Source: Herbaspirillum sp. GW103 (GTDB lineage: Bacteria > Pseudomonadota > Gammaproteobacteria > Burkholderiales > Burkholderiaceae_D). Taken from it: a stretch of DNA of 64,000 nt. Every line of letters starts with the position of its first letter. Within the stretch, counting starts at the first letter, position 1. Location of the stretch: NCBI RefSeq assembly GCF_000261365.1, contig NZ_AJVC01000003.1, positions 930,001 to 994,000 on the forward strand, in the 5' to 3' direction. Both the position numbers and the translations under genes were made by a program. The notes beneath the pieces are model-generated. The model saw nothing but the letters and a program-made list of their open reading frames with translations. It searched no databases and was not told where the DNA came from. Of this stretch, positions 48,358-59,025 are shown piece by piece.

Positions 48358-49066
48358 GCCCGCTTCCGCTCCCGCCAGTTCTGCCGTCATTGCCGCCATT
48401 GAAGTCCTTCAGTTGTCCAAACATGTTGCCGATGTGGCCGCTCCATCCGGTCGCCTGACCATCCTGAGCGACATCGATTTTACCGTGGCCGCCGCAACCA
48501 CGGTGGCCATCGTCGGCGCTTCCGGTTCCGGCAAGTCGACCCTGCTGGGCCTGCTGGCTGGACTGGATACGCCCAGCGCAGGTTCCGTACGCCTCGATGG
48601 CGAAGACATCTACGCCCTCGATGAAGATGGCCGGGCGCTGTTGAGGAAGCGCAAACTGGGCTTCGTGTTTCAGTCCTTCCAGCTGCTAGGACACCTCAAT
48701 GCCCTGGAAAACGTGATGCTGCCGCTGGAACTGCGCGGTGACAACCAGGCGCGGGCCAAGGCGCAAGAGATGCTGGGTCGCGTGGGCCTGGGCAGCCGCC
48801 TGAAGCATTATCCCAAATACCTCTCCGGCGGCGAGCAGCAGCGCGTGGCGCTGGCACGCGCCTTTGTGACCGAACCGCCCCTGCTGTTTGCCGATGAACC
48901 GACCGGCAGCCTCGATGCGGCTACCGGCGAATCGGTCATTCAGCTGATGTTTGAACTGAACCGCGAGCGCGGCTCCACGCTGGTGCTGGTGACCCATGAC
49001 CCCGGCATTGCCGCCCGTTGCGAGCGCACCCTGACCATTGCCGCCGGGCGGCTGGTGCAGGACTGA
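48356..49066 (+). CDS. ABC transporter ATP-binding protein, LolD/YbbA-like
   Basis: A 236-aa MacB-type ATPase: Walker [10 protein letters not shown] at residues 54-62, Q-loop FQSFQLL, signature [15 protein letters not shown], Walker [13 protein letters not shown] and VTHDPGIA. In E. coli, ybbA is followed by the permease ybbP; here the next gene is an unrelated minus-strand transporter, so no partner permease is adjacent. The start at 48356 overlaps the divergent esterase start by two bases, which leaves no room for separate promoters unless one start is wrong. Confidence 0.85.
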   Translation: MPASAPASSAVIAAIEVLQLSKHVADVAAPSGRLTILSDIDFTVAAATTVAIVGASGSGKSTLLGLLAGLDTPSAGSVRLDGEDIYALDEDGRALLRKRKLGFVFQSFQLLGHLNALENVMLPLELRGDNQARAKAQEMLGRVGLGSRLKHYPKYLSGGEQQRVALARAFVTEPPLLFADEPTGSLDAATGESVIQLMFELNRERGSTLVLVTHDPGIAARCERTLTIAAGRLVQD

Positions 49067-50011
49067 TTAGACGGACTCCATCGGATCGGCCGGCGGCAGC
49101 GGGTGCGCGCGCTTGTGTTCGATGTAGGCGATGCCGATCCCGCTGGCGCAGATGATGGCGATGCCCAGGACCGTGATCTGGTCCGGGAACTGCCCGAAGA
49201 CCAGCCACCCCATGCCGCAGGCCGAGATGATCTGGGCATAGAAGAAGGGCGTCAGCACCGAGGCTTCGGCATGCCGGTAGGCCGAGTTCTGCAGGAAGTG
49301 GCCGATGGTGCTGGTGATGCCGGTGGAGACCAGGATCGCCAGTTCCACCATCGTGGGCGCATGACTGGTCCAGAAGAAGGGCACCAGCAGCGTCGAGACG
49401 ATGCTGCCCACCAGCGCGCCATAAAACAGCGTCACCATCGGGTTATCGGCCTGGCTGGCCTTGCGGTTGAGGATGGACAGCATGGCCTGGGTGAAGGCCG
49501 AGACCAGGCCCAGCGCCACGCCATAGGGCGGGATGTCGCCACTGGGGCGAATCACGATGAGCATGCCCGTAAATCCGATCAATACCGCAATCCAGCGCGA
49601 CAGATAGCTGCGTTCGCCCAGCAGCCACGGCGAGATGGCCAGCACGATCAGCGGTGCGCAAAAATTCATGGCCGTGCCCTCGGCCAATGGCACGATCTTC
49701 AGTACCGAAAAGAAAATCAGCGTCGACGCCAGCAGCAGCGCACCCCGTCCCAATTGCAGTCCGAGCCGGTTGGACTGCAGGATGCTGCGCCCGTGACGGC
49801 GCCGGTACAAGGGCGCCAGCGTGGCCGCCATGAAGAACAGATTGATGGTGTAGCGCATCCAGGCAATCATCACCACGTGATACCCCGCCAGGGCCAGCAG
49901 CTTGCCGGCGGTATCGAGCAGTGACAGTGTCCACAGCCCCGAAATCAGGAACAGGATACCCAGCTTATGGCTGGGGGCGATGCGTGGGTAGGGCAGGACG
50001 GCGCTGGACAT
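49067..50011 (-). CDS. EamA-family (drug/metabolite) transporter
   Basis: A 314-aa inner-membrane protein with about ten helices arranged as two EamA repeats (residues ~18-150 and ~165-300; RWIAVLIGFTGMLIVIRP closes the first). Substrate unknown. Its stop directly abuts the stop of the convergent ATPase gene. The start ATG 50011 lies 47 nt inside the upstream NAD(P)HX repair gene; no later in-frame Met precedes the first helix, so the overlap may be real. Confidence 0.82.
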   Translation of the reverse strand: MSSAVLPYPRIAPSHKLGILFLISGLWTLSLLDTAGKLLALAGYHVVMIAWMRYTINLFFMAATLAPLYRRRHGRSILQSNRLGLQLGRGALLLASTLIFFSVLKIVPLAEGTAMNFCAPLIVLAISPWLLGERSYLSRWIAVLIGFTGMLIVIRPSGDIPPYGVALGLVSAFTQAMLSILNRKASQADNPMVTLFYGALVGSIVSTLLVPFFWTSHAPTMVELAILVSTGITSTIGHFLQNSAYRHAEASVLTPFFYAQIISACGMGWLVFGQFPDQITVLGIAIICASGIGIAYIEHKRAHPLPPADPMESV

Positions 50012-51533
50012 GGTCTCGGAGAATCTGGTTGAAGACGGCACGGATGGCCGGGATGAATTCACTGGCGGTCAGCCCCACCGGTCCCTGTCCTGCCGCCACC
50101 AACTGGTCGGCGGCGGCGCCGTGGATCCAGGTGGCGGCCAGGGCGGCCGACGCGGTCGGCCAGCCCTGCGCCAGCAAGGCCCCGCACAATCCCGAGAGCA
50201 CGTCGCCGGTACCGGCGGTGGACAGCGCCGGATTGCCGCTGGGGTTGATGGCGATCTCGCCATCGGGGAAGGCGATGACCGTGCCCGCCCCCTTGAGCAC
50301 GGTGATGGCATTGAACTGCCGGGCCAGCAGCCGCGCCGCCTGCGGGCGGTCCTGCTGGATCTGCTGGGTGGTGCTGTCGAGCAGGCGGGCGGCCTCCAGT
50401 GGATGGGGCGTGATGATGCTGCACGGCTGCGTACCGCGCTGGCTGCGGCGGTGCAGCTTGTGCTGCAGCGTGGGCTCGGCCGAGATCAGATTGAGGGCAT
50501 CGGCATCGACGACGATATCGGCTTCGCTGTCGAGGGCGCGCGCCAGGATGTCATGCGCATGGCGCGAGGTGCCCATGCCGGGGCCGACTACCAGGGCCGC
50601 GCTGGCGCCGAATTCCACCCGGTCGGCCAGGCGGAACATCAGTTCGGGGTGCTTGTCGTCATAGGCCGGTCCCTCGTCCACGAAGGCCACATAGACCCGT
50701 CCGGCCCCGCCAAAAGCTGCCGTGCGCGCCGCCAGTACCGGCGCACCGGCCATGCCGCGCGCACCGCCCACCACGATCACATCGCCATAGCTGCCTTTGT
50801 GGCTGTTGTTGGCGCGCGGCTTGAGCGCGGTGGCAAAACTTTGCGGACCATTGAGGAAGGCGCGCGCCGGGGGTAGCAGCGCCGCGTCGATGTCCAGTGG
50901 CTCGACCACGATCTGGCCGCTGTGGTCACTGCCGTCACAGGTATGCAGACCGGGCTTGTCGCCGATGAAGCTCAGGGTATGCGTGGCCTGGACGGCCACG
51001 CCCTCGCGGCCGCCCACGATGCTGCCGGTGTCGGCATTGAGTCCGCTGGGGACATCGATGGACAGCACCGGGCAGCGCAAGCTGTTGACGTACTCGATGA
51101 TGGGGCGCAAGGCTGGTCCGGGCGGACGCGCCAGGCCGATGCCGAACAGCCCGTCGATCACCAGGGCCCAGGAGTGCGCCCGCAGCGGCGCATCGCCATG
51201 GCCTTCGATGAACTGGATTTCCGCTTCGCGGGCACGCGCCAACGCCCGGCGCGCATCGGCGGGCTGGCGGCTTTCGTCGGCATGCAGCTGCACGCTCACT
51301 TCGATGCCGGCTTCTTCCAGCAGGCAGGCCGCTTCCAGCGCATCGCCACCATTGTTGCCGGGCCCGGCCAGGATCAGCACCGCCGGCGAAGAGGCCGTGG
51401 CCGAACACAGCAACTGCTGGGCTTGCTCGGCAATGGCGGCGCCGGCGCGCTGCATCAGGGTGTAAGGGGGCAGGGCGGACAGGGCCGCTTGTTCAACCTG
51501 GCGGATCTCGGCAACGGTATGGAGCGCGCTCAT
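49965..51533 (-). CDS. nnr: Bifunctional NAD(P)H-hydrate epimerase / ADP-dependent dehydratase
   Basis: Repairs hydrated NAD(P)H: the N-terminal YjeF_N domain (residues ~1-215, with GPGNNGGDALEAA and SIDVPSGLNADTG) epimerises NADPHX, and the C-terminal ribokinase-like domain (~230-522, with GGARGMAGAPVLAARTA and STAGTGDVLSG) dehydrates the S-form using ADP. The 522-aa fusion is typical for proteobacteria. The start at 51533 matches family N-termini; an upstream extension is not conserved. Confidence 0.93.
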   Translation of the reverse strand: MSALHTVAEIRQVEQAALSALPPYTLMQRAGAAIAEQAQQLLCSATASSPAVLILAGPGNNGGDALEAACLLEEAGIEVSVQLHADESRQPADARRALARAREAEIQFIEGHGDAPLRAHSWALVIDGLFGIGLARPPGPALRPIIEYVNSLRCPVLSIDVPSGLNADTGSIVGGREGVAVQATHTLSFIGDKPGLHTCDGSDHSGQIVVEPLDIDAALLPPARAFLNGPQSFATALKPRANNSHKGSYGDVIVVGGARGMAGAPVLAARTAAFGGAGRVYVAFVDEGPAYDDKHPELMFRLADRVEFGASAALVVGPGMGTSRHAHDILARALDSEADIVVDADALNLISAEPTLQHKLHRRSQRGTQPCSIITPHPLEAARLLDSTTQQIQQDRPQAARLLARQFNAITVLKGAGTVIAFPDGEIAINPSGNPALSTAGTGDVLSGLCGALLAQGWPTASAALAATWIHGAAADQLVAAGQGPVGLTASEFIPAIRAVFNQILRDHVQRRPALPTHRPQP

Positions 51534-51771
51534 GATCGGGGTGGCGGGGACGTTGAGTGGATGGGCGTCAGTGCAGCGAGAAGACCGCTGGAACACCGCG
51601 CAAGGTCGGCGCTGGAGAGCCAAGTGCAGAAAAATTCACACGCTCAGGCGCTGGTTACGCGGGTGCTTGATTTTAAGTGAATTGTTCTGTCCGTGCAGGC
51701 CCTTGCGCGATCTTTATCGATGAAAAGAAGGCACGCGACCAGGGCCGCAGCAGACGGCAGAGACAGCCTGC

Positions 51772-53043
51772 TCAGGCCAGTACGTCGCGCGGCAGCAAGC
51801 CCTCGGCGGCAATCTCGGTCTGGTCGCCGCTGACCAGGTCAGCCAGCAGGCGCGCCGAACCCACGCTGGCGGCCCAGCCGGTGGCACCATGGCCGACGTT
51901 GACGAAGACATTGCCATGCCGGGTCGGCCCGACCACGGGCAGGCCGTGCGGCAAGAGCGCCATGGTATTGCTCCAGAAATGCGCCTGGTTGTAGTTGGCC
52001 GCATTGGGGTAATAGTCGCCGGCGATCTTGAGCAGGTTGCGCAGGGCCTTGGGCGGCAGGGTCTGACCCGGCGGCACGAAGCCCAGCAGGCCGCTGATGC
52101 GGATGCGTCCGCCCAGGCGTGTCATGGCGACCTTGTAGCTGTCGTCATAGAGCGCCATGCTGGGGGCATCATCCGGATTCTTGACCGGCACCAGCGCCGA
52201 ATAGCTTTGTACCGCCCGCAGCGGCAGGGCGGTATCAAGCGGGCGCAAGAGCTCGGCACTGGACATGCCGGCGGCCACCACCACGGCATCGACCCGCATC
52301 TGCGAGGCCAGATGGGGCGAGTTCACGCTCAGCGCCAGGCGGCCACCGAATTCGGCGTCGATGGCCGTCACGGTGGAGTCGAAATGGAAACTCACCCCCA
52401 GCTCCTGGGCCGCATTGCGCATCTGCTTGGCAAAGAGCACGCAGTTGCCGGCCATGTCCTCAGGATAGTAGAGCGCGCCGGAGAGTGTCGCTTCCGAGGA
52501 AAAGGCCGGTTCCAGCGCGCGGATGCCGGCGGCGTCCAGCGCCTGGTGCTTGAACTCGCATTCTTGCGCGGCTTGCTGCAAATGCGTCATGCGCGCCGCC
52601 TCGGAGGGATGGCGGAAGAGGTGGAAGACGCCCTGGCCGTTTTCATTGTCCAGGTTGTGGTGGGCCTGCAATTGCAGCACCAGGCTCTGGCCGTAGGCCG
52701 ACAGGCGCGTCAGGCGCAGCTTGTTCTGGGCAAAGTGGTGGTGCTGGGCCTGGCGCGTGGCGCGCATCCAGCGCCGACGACCGAAATCGGCACCGGGGGC
52801 CAGCAGCACGCGTGGCTCATCGCGGAAGCGGCAGGCGAAGGTTGCCATGGCACCCGGCAAGGTCAGCGGCATGGCCGCGCCCGGGGCCAGCAGGCCGGCG
52901 TCACCGAAGGTGGCTTCCTCGGCCACATGCGCACGGCGTTCGATGACGGCCACTTCATAGCCCTTCGCGGCCAGGAAGTAGGCGCTGCAAATCCCTGAAA
53001 GTCCCCCGCCGATGATGGCGATCTGTCGTTGTGTACTGTTCAC
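51772..53043 (-). CDS. dadA: D-amino acid dehydrogenase (DadA family)
   Basis: FAD enzyme that oxidatively deaminates D-amino acids at the inner membrane and feeds electrons to the respiratory chain. The 423-aa protein begins with the FAD-binding AIIGGGLSGICSAYFL (glycines 12-17) and ends with NVGHGATGWAASVGSARLLADL, the DadA C-terminal signature. No ATG occurs near this N-terminus, so the start is GTG 53043; an open frame upstream is not family-like. No alanine racemase or dadR gene is adjacent, so the physiological substrate is open. Confidence 0.85.
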   Translation of the reverse strand: MNSTQRQIAIIGGGLSGICSAYFLAAKGYEVAVIERRAHVAEEATFGDAGLLAPGAAMPLTLPGAMATFACRFRDEPRVLLAPGADFGRRRWMRATRQAQHHHFAQNKLRLTRLSAYGQSLVLQLQAHHNLDNENGQGVFHLFRHPSEAARMTHLQQAAQECEFKHQALDAAGIRALEPAFSSEATLSGALYYPEDMAGNCVLFAKQMRNAAQELGVSFHFDSTVTAIDAEFGGRLALSVNSPHLASQMRVDAVVVAAGMSSAELLRPLDTALPLRAVQSYSALVPVKNPDDAPSMALYDDSYKVAMTRLGGRIRISGLLGFVPPGQTLPPKALRNLLKIAGDYYPNAANYNQAHFWSNTMALLPHGLPVVGPTRHGNVFVNVGHGATGWAASVGSARLLADLVSGDQTEIAAEGLLPRDVLA

Positions 53044-53580
53044 TCTATTCGTCTTGGAAGCGGTCTGGCCGCTGTGGTCATGGGCATCGGGCAGTGGCTC
53101 GGGCGCCTCTTGCACCTGCTCTGGCAGGGGCCGATGCGGGCCGAATGATACCGCGAAATATCGCTGTCGTTTGGATATTGCCGCAGTGCTACATATCGAC
53201 CTGCCACCGACTGAAGCGAACTGCTCTCCAGAGGGACAACGCTCGGTGCTGCGGCTGCGATGACAACAGGCCCCGGTCAAGTGCGTCAATCCCCACCAAA
53301 GGGCAGGCCAGGCCATCCATCTTGCCCCTACAGGCCGCTACAGGCCGCCACAGGCAGGCTTGCGGGCCGGCTCGCTTTGCACGGGACTTGGCGCGGTGTC
53401 CACGGTATAATGCCGGCTTTGCCAGCAAACGCGCGCACGATCCATCATCTCGCCAGTCTCCGACCTGCACGATTTTTCCTTGTGCAATGCGTCATTCGGG
53501 GCGGCCGGTGTCGGTGGACCGGTCACTGCCGCGATGCTGCGACGGTTTTCCCGATTCAAGCTAACTGCCTCGACCTCGCC
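53044..53580. other. Divergent dadA / purL intergenic region
   Basis: Gap of 537 nt. It contains a tandem 10-mer, CTACAGGCCG at 53328-53337 and 53338-53347 with a degenerate third copy (53348-53357), and TATAAT at 53406-53411 as a purL -10. The purL frame is open across much of it but without conserved residues. No RNA gene is seen. Confidence 0.5.
53406..53411 (+). promoter_or_regulatory. Candidate -10 element of purL
   Basis: Perfect TATAAT at 53406-53411, about 170 nt before the purL start. No matching -35 hexamer at normal spacing. The long leader would allow post-initiation control. Confidence 0.5.
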
Positions 53581-56500
53581 ATGCTGATCCTGCCGGGCTC
53601 CAATGCCCTTTCCGCTTTCCGTACCCAACGCCTTCTGAGCCAATTGCAAGCCGTGGATGCCGCCATCACCGGCGTGTGCGGCCGCTACCTGCATTTCGTC
53701 GACGCCAAGGCCCTGACGCAAGAGGATGAGGCCCGCCTCAACGGCCTGCTGACCTATGGCGACCCCTTCAACGGCAGCGACGAGGGCGATGCCTTCGTGG
53801 TGATTCCGCGTTTCGGCACCATCTCGCCCTGGGCCAGCAAGGCCACCGACATCGTGCGCAATTGCGGTATGGGTCACATCCACCGCGTGGAGCGCGGCAT
53901 CATCTTCCGCGTGCAGGTCAAGACGGGCCTGTTGGGCGGAGCCAAGAAGCTCAATGAAGCCAGCATTGCGGCCGTGGCCGCGCTGCTGCATGACCGCATG
54001 ACCGAGACCGTGCTGCGTGATCCGCAGGACGCTGCCGGCTTGTTCACGGAGCTGCAAGCCAGGCCGCTGGAGTCGGTCGACGTGATCGGCGGCGGCCGTG
54101 CCGCGCTGGAACGCGCCAACACCGAACTGGGCCTGGCCCTGTCGGATGATGAGATCGATTACCTGGTGGACGCCTTCACCAAGGCCCAGCGCAACCCCAC
54201 CGACGTCGAACTGATGATGTTCGCCCAGGCCAACAGCGAACACTGCCGCCACAAGATCTTCAACGCCGACTGGACCATCGATGGTGAGAAGCAGGACAAG
54301 TCGCTCTTCGGCATGATCAAGAACACCCACCAGCTGGCGCCCAAGGGCACCGTGGTGGCCTATTCTGATAACTCCTCCATCATCGAGGGAGCCACCGTCT
54401 CGCGCTTCTACCAGCGCGGCGCTACCAAGGGCAACGTCTATGAAGCCTCCGACGAGCTGACCCACATCCTGATGAAGGTGGAAACCCACAATCACCCGAC
54501 CGCGATTTCCCCCTTCCCGGGCGCTTCCACCGGCGCTGGCGGCGAGATCCGCGATGAAGGCGCGACCGGCCGTGGCTCCAAGCCCAAGGCCGGCCTGACT
54601 GGCTTCACCGTCTCCAACCTGATGGTCACCCACGCCGTGCAACCCTGGGAAAACGCCCGTGACGTGGCCCAGCCGGTGGTGCAGCGCGATGAGCACGCCC
54701 AGGGCGGCATCTACGGCAAGCCCGAGCGCATTGCCTCGCCCTTGCAGATCATGATCGACGGCCCGCTCGGTGGCGCCGCCTTCAACAATGAATTCGGCCG
54801 TCCCAACCTGGGCGGTTACTTCCGCACCTACGAGCAGAACGTGGGCGGCCAGGTCATGGGCTATCACAAGCCCATCATGATTGCCGGCGGCATGGGCAAC
54901 ATCTCGGCCAAGCACACCAAGAAGAACGACCTGCCGGTGGGCAGCCTGCTGATCCAGCTGGGCGGCCCCGGCATGCGCATCGGCATGGGCGGCGGCGCTG
55001 CCTCCTCGATGGCCACCGGCGTGAACACCGCTGACCTGGACTTCGATTCGGTCCAGCGTGGCAACCCGGAAATGGAGCGCCGCGCTCAGGAAGTCATCAA
55101 CGCCTGCTGGGCGCTGGGTGACGACAACCCCATCCAGTCCATCCACGACGTGGGTGCGGGCGGCCTCTCCAACGCCTTCCCGGAAATCACCAACGACGCC
55201 AAGCGCGGCGCCATCTTCGATTTGCGCCGTGTGCCGCTGGAAGAAAGCGGCCTGGCCCCGCGCGAGATCTGGAGCAATGAATCCCAGGAGCGCTACGTGC
55301 TGGCCATCCTGCCGGAACACCTGGAACTGTTCCAGTACCTGTGCGAACGCGAGCGCGCACCCTTCGCCGTGGTCGGTACCGCCACCGAAGAACGCCAGCT
55401 GAAGGTGATCGACCCCGAGCACAACAACAACCCGGTCGACATGCCCATGGACGTGCTGCTGGGCAAGCCGCCCAAGATGCACCGTGACGTGCAGCACGTG
55501 CAAAAGCAGTTGCCGCCGGTGGACCTGACCGGCATGGACCTGGTGGAGGTGGCCCAGCGCGTGCTGCGCCTGCCGGCCGTGGCCGACAAGTCTTTCCTGA
55601 TTACCATCGGTGACCGCAGCGTCGGCGCCATGACCGTGCGCGACCAGATGGTCGGTCCCTGGCAGGTGCCGGTGGCCGACGTGGCCGTGACCGCCATGGG
55701 TCTGGAAGGCTATCTGGGCGAAGCCATGGCCATGGGCGAGCGCACCCCGCTGGCGGTGATCGATGCCCCGGCCTCGGGCCGCATGGCCGTCGGTGAAGCC
55801 ATCACCAACATTGCTGCCGCACCGATTGCCGAAATCGGCGACATCAAGCTCTCGGCCAACTGGATGGCGGCCTGCGGCCAGCCTGGCCAGGATGCCGCGC
55901 TGTTCGATACCGTCAAGGCCGTGGGCATGGAACTGTGCCCGGCGCTGGGCATGTCGATCCCCGTCGGCAAGGATTCCCTGTCCATGCGCAGCACCTGGAG
56001 CGATGAAGAGGGTGCCAAGTCGGTGACTTCGCCGGTCTCGCTGATCGTTTCCGGTTTCGCACCGGTGACCGACGTGCGCCGCGTGCTGACCCCGCAACTG
56101 CGCAAGGACAAGGGCGACACTGTCCTCATCCTGATCGACCTGGGCCGTGGCAAGAACCGCATGGGTGCCTCGGCGCTCACGCAAGTGATGCAGCAGATCG
56201 GCAACGAGACCCCCGATGTGGATAGCGCCGAAGACCTGAAGGCCTTCTTCAACGCCATTCAGCAACTCAACACCGAAGACCGCCTGCTGGCCTACCATGA
56301 CCGCTCCGATGGTGGCCTGTATGCGACCCTGGCCGAAATGGCCTTTGCAGGTCATACCGGCATCTCGGTCAACCTCGACATCCTGACCATGGAAGCCGAG
56401 CACGCCGCCGACTGGGGCGATTCCAAGAACTGGACCACGCAAGTGGCCGAGCGCCGCAATGAGCTGACCCTGCGCGCGCTGTTCAGCGAAGAGCTGGGCG

Positions 56501-57603
56501 CCGTGATCCAGGTCCCGGCCGAGCAGAAGTCGGAGGTCATGAACGTGCTGCGCAGCTACAACCTGGGCGCGTGCAGCCACATCATCGGCAAGCCCAATGA
56601 CCGCGACGTGATCGAATTCATGCGCGATGCCAAGAACATCTACAGCCAGCCGCGCGCCGAGCTGCATCGCGTCTGGAGCGAGACCAGCTGGCGCATCGCC
56701 CGTCTGCGCGACAACCCGGCCTGCGCCGATGCCGAATACGATCGCCTGCTGGATGCAGCCGATCCCGGCATGACGCCCAAGCTGACGTTCGATCCGCAGG
56801 AAGACATCGCCGCACCCTACCTGTCGCTGGGCGCAGCCGCCCGTCCCAAGGTCGCCATCCTGCGCGAGCAGGGCGTGAACTCGCACATCGAGACCGCCTA
56901 TGCCATGCACAAGGCCGGCTTCACCGCCGTGGACGTGCACATGAGCGACCTCATCGCCAATCGCGCCAAGCTGGATGACTTCAAGGGCTTCATCGCCGTG
57001 GGCGGTTTCTCCTACGGTGACGTGCTGGGCGCTGGCGAAGGCTGGGCCAAGACCATCCTGTTCAACGCGCAGCTGGCCGAACAGTTCTCGCGCTTCTTCC
57101 AGCGCCAGGACACCTTCTCGCTGGGTATCTGCAACGGTTGCCAGATGATGAGCAATCTGAAGTCCATGATCCCGGGCGCCGAAGCCTGGCCCAAGTTCAC
57201 CCGCAACAAGTCCGAGCAGTTCGAGGCGCGTTTCGTGATGGTGGAAGTGGCCGATTCGCCGTCCATCTTCATGCAGGGCATGGCCGGTACCCAGGCACCG
57301 ATTGCCACCGCCCACGGAGAAGGTTTTGCCGACTTCTCCCAGACCGGTGACATCGACCGTGCCATCATCGCCATGCGCTACGTCGACCATCGCGGCGCGG
57401 CCACCGAAGCCTATCCGTTCAACCCCAACGGTTCGCCCCAGGGCATCACCTCGGTGACCACCCCGGATGGTCGCTTCACGGTCCTGATGCCGCACGCCGA
57501 ACGCGTCTTCCGCACCGTGACCCAGTCCTGGCACCCGGAGTCGTGGGGCGAGGATTCGCCATGGATGCGCATGTTCCGCAATGCCCGCAAGTGGGTGGGT
57601 TGA
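53581..57603 (+). CDS. purL: Phosphoribosylformylglycinamidine synthase
   Basis: Fourth step of purine synthesis: FGAR to FGAM with ATP and glutamine. The 1340-aa single-chain form of proteobacteria has the PurS-like N-terminal part, two FGAM-synthase halves ([19 protein letters not shown] in the first) and a C-terminal amidotransferase with Cys1184 in GICNGCQMM and His1318/Glu1320 in HPE. The start ATG 53581 ([14 protein letters not shown]) matches the family. It is followed by a strong bidirectional terminator. Confidence 0.97.
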   Translation: MLILPGSNALSAFRTQRLLSQLQAVDAAITGVCGRYLHFVDAKALTQEDEARLNGLLTYGDPFNGSDEGDAFVVIPRFGTISPWASKATDIVRNCGMGHIHRVERGIIFRVQVKTGLLGGAKKLNEASIAAVAALLHDRMTETVLRDPQDAAGLFTELQARPLESVDVIGGGRAALERANTELGLALSDDEIDYLVDAFTKAQRNPTDVELMMFAQANSEHCRHKIFNADWTIDGEKQDKSLFGMIKNTHQLAPKGTVVAYSDNSSIIEGATVSRFYQRGATKGNVYEASDELTHILMKVETHNHPTAISPFPGASTGAGGEIRDEGATGRGSKPKAGLTGFTVSNLMVTHAVQPWENARDVAQPVVQRDEHAQGGIYGKPERIASPLQIMIDGPLGGAAFNNEFGRPNLGGYFRTYEQNVGGQVMGYHKPIMIAGGMGNISAKHTKKNDLPVGSLLIQLGGPGMRIGMGGGAASSMATGVNTADLDFDSVQRGNPEMERRAQEVINACWALGDDNPIQSIHDVGAGGLSNAFPEITNDAKRGAIFDLRRVPLEESGLAPREIWSNESQERYVLAILPEHLELFQYLCERERAPFAVVGTATEERQLKVIDPEHNNNPVDMPMDVLLGKPPKMHRDVQHVQKQLPPVDLTGMDLVEVAQRVLRLPAVADKSFLITIGDRSVGAMTVRDQMVGPWQVPVADVAVTAMGLEGYLGEAMAMGERTPLAVIDAPASGRMAVGEAITNIAAAPIAEIGDIKLSANWMAACGQPGQDAALFDTVKAVGMELCPALGMSIPVGKDSLSMRSTWSDEEGAKSVTSPVSLIVSGFAPVTDVRRVLTPQLRKDKGDTVLILIDLGRGKNRMGASALTQVMQQIGNETPDVDSAEDLKAFFNAIQQLNTEDRLLAYHDRSDGGLYATLAEMAFAGHTGISVNLDILTMEAEHAADWGDSKNWTTQVAERRNELTLRALFSEELGAVIQVPAEQKSEVMNVLRSYNLGACSHIIGKPNDRDVIEFMRDAKNIYSQPRAELHRVWSETSWRIARLRDNPACADAEYDRLLDAADPGMTPKLTFDPQEDIAAPYLSLGAAARPKVAILREQGVNSHIETAYAMHKAGFTAVDVHMSDLIANRAKLDDFKGFIAVGGFSYGDVLGAGEGWAKTILFNAQLAEQFSRFFQRQDTFSLGICNGCQMMSNLKSMIPGAEAWPKFTRNKSEQFEARFVMVEVADSPSIFMQGMAGTQAPIATAHGEGFADFSQTGDIDRAIIAMRYVDHRGAATEAYPFNPNGSPQGITSVTTPDGRFTVLMPHAERVFRTVTQSWHPESWGEDSPWMRMFRNARKWVG

Positions 57604-57686
57604 GCCTGAAATGGCTTGAGATGAAGTTTCCTGTTTCGATTGCCCGCTACGGCGGGTACTCGGGCAGGGGCTGAAAAAGCCAGGTG

Positions 57687-57725
57687 AAAAAAAACGCAGT
57701 TCCGAAAGGAACTGCGTTTTTTTTT
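57687..57725. terminator. Bidirectional terminator after purL
   Basis: AAAACGCAGTTCC (57691-57703), tetraloop GAAA, GGAACTGCGTTTT (57708-57720), flanked by A and T runs on both sides. It can stop purL and any leftward transcription. Confidence 0.93.
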
Positions 57726-57771
57726 CTGCAGTCGTTCCGGACTCGTTCCGGACTCGCTCAGCGCCAGCCAA

Positions 57772-57809
57772 AAAACAACATGCCCGGTCAGGAAACCTGG
57801 CCGGGCATG
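57772..57809 (-). terminator. Intrinsic terminator of the PpiC-type isomerase gene
   Basis: CATGCCCGGTCAGG (57779-57792) pairs with CCTGGCCGGGCATG (57796-57809) around AAA, with a T tract on the minus-strand 3' side. Confidence 0.88.
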
Positions 57810-57872
57810 CGGGAGAGCGGGCCAAGAGGAGTGCCGTGCGGGCCTTCCTCTTCGACGATCCGGGCGCGAGGC

Positions 57873-58649
57873 TTACTGCACCTTGGCCTTGGCGCGCAGT
57901 TGTTCCTGGTAGGCCTGCAGCTTCTTCTGTTGCAGGGCTTCAGCGATCTGCGGCTTGACTTCTTCCAGGGTCGGGACCTTGGCCGGACGCACGTCTTCCA
58001 GCTGGATCACGTGCCAGCCGAACTGGGTCTGTACCGGCGTCTGGGTGATTTCACCCTTCTTCAGGGCGACCATGGCGTCGGAGAAAGGCTTGACGAAGGA
58101 AGCCGGGGTAGCCCAGTCCAGATCGCCGCCGTTGGCTGCCGAACCGGTGTCCTTGGATTGCTTGGCCAGGTCTTCGAACTTGGTACCGGCCTTGAGCTTG
58201 GCGATGATGGCTTCGGCGTCTTCCTTCTTGTCCACCAGGATGTGGCGGGCGTGGTATTCCTTGTCGCCGGCCTGGGCCTTGAACTTGTCGTATTCAGCCT
58301 TGATGTCGGCGTCCGAGACCGGGTTCTTCTTCAGGTAGTCGGCGATCAGGGCGCGGATCACGATGGACTGGCGGGCCAGTTCCAGCTGGTTCTTGACGTC
58401 GGTGCTGTTGGACAGGCCCTGCTTGTCGGCTTCCTGCATCAGGATTTCACGGTTGATCAGCTCTTCCTTGATGGCACCGCGCAGCTGCGGGCTGTCGGGC
58501 TGGCCTTGCGCAGTCATCTGCTTGACCATCAGATCGGCGCGGGAAGAGGGGATCGCCTTGCCGTTCACGACGGCGAGGTTTTGTGCGAAGGCCGGGATGG
58601 AAGCGATAGCGAACAGCAGCACCAGCAGACGAGCGGGTTTGAATGTCAT
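57873..58649 (-). CDS. Periplasmic parvulin-type peptidyl-prolyl isomerase
   Basis: A 258-aa precursor with a Sec signal peptide (residues 1-22, ending AFAQ), a helical N-terminal chaperone part, and one parvulin domain (~130-225, with YHARHILV, NGGDLDWATPASFVKPF and FGWHVIQLEDVRPA). The PrsA/SurA-like layout suggests folding of secreted or outer-membrane proteins. A lysine/glutamine-rich tail follows. It is transcribed leftward away from bolA, with 91 nt between the genes. Confidence 0.92.
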   Translation of the reverse strand: MTFKPARLLVLLFAIASIPAFAQNLAVVNGKAIPSSRADLMVKQMTAQGQPDSPQLRGAIKEELINREILMQEADKQGLSNSTDVKNQLELARQSIVIRALIADYLKKNPVSDADIKAEYDKFKAQAGDKEYHARHILVDKKEDAEAIIAKLKAGTKFEDLAKQSKDTGSAANGGDLDWATPASFVKPFSDAMVALKKGEITQTPVQTQFGWHVIQLEDVRPAKVPTLEEVKPQIAEALQQKKLQAYQEQLRAKAKVQ

Positions 58650-58740
58650 TGTTGAATCCTAGAAAATAAAGGAAAGAATCAAAACGGAGAAGAAAAACAG
58701 GAGGGGCTGGATAAGCAGGTGTCGGTCTTTGTTCTTGGTC

Positions 58741-59025
58741 TCAGTTCGTTGCCTCTGACGGGGAGAGCGCCACTATGGCCAGCGCATGAATCTCCTGCTG
58801 CATCAGGTCGGACAGGCAATCATACACCAGCCGATGACGGTTCAAACGATTTTTGCCTTCGAACAGATTGGAAACCAGGCGGATCCTGTAATGTCCTCCG
58901 CCAGAGGCGGCACCGGCATGTCCTGCATGCAGCGCCGACTCATCCTCTACCAGACAGACCGAGGGCGAGAAAGTTGCAGTCAGGCGCTCGGTCATGCGCG
59001 CCACACGGGTATCGGCGGCGCTCAT
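58741..59025 (-). CDS. bolA: BolA-family protein
   Basis: A 94-aa protein of the BolA fold; family members bind monothiol glutaredoxins and [2Fe-2S] clusters and some affect transcription. The segment [27 protein letters not shown] (as separate blocks: [22 protein letters not shown]) contains the conserved histidine and the helix-turn-helix-like part. It overlaps yciB by 4 nt (ATGA) and is translated from the same mRNA. Confidence 0.9.
   Translation of the reverse strand: MSAADTRVARMTERLTATFSPSVCLVEDESALHAGHAGAASGGGHYRIRLVSNLFEGKNRLNRHRLVYDCLSDLMQQEIHALAIVALSPSEATN

Noticed and set aside
53260-53580. 107-residue N-terminal extension of purL
   Set aside because: Not conserved in the family; the TATAAT at 53406 falls inside it.
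53338-57825. 1495-aa open frame on the minus strand opposite purL
   Set aside because: Mirror frame of a high-GC coding gene. It is histidine/glycine/valine-rich without any family motif, and purL on the other strand has all its domains.
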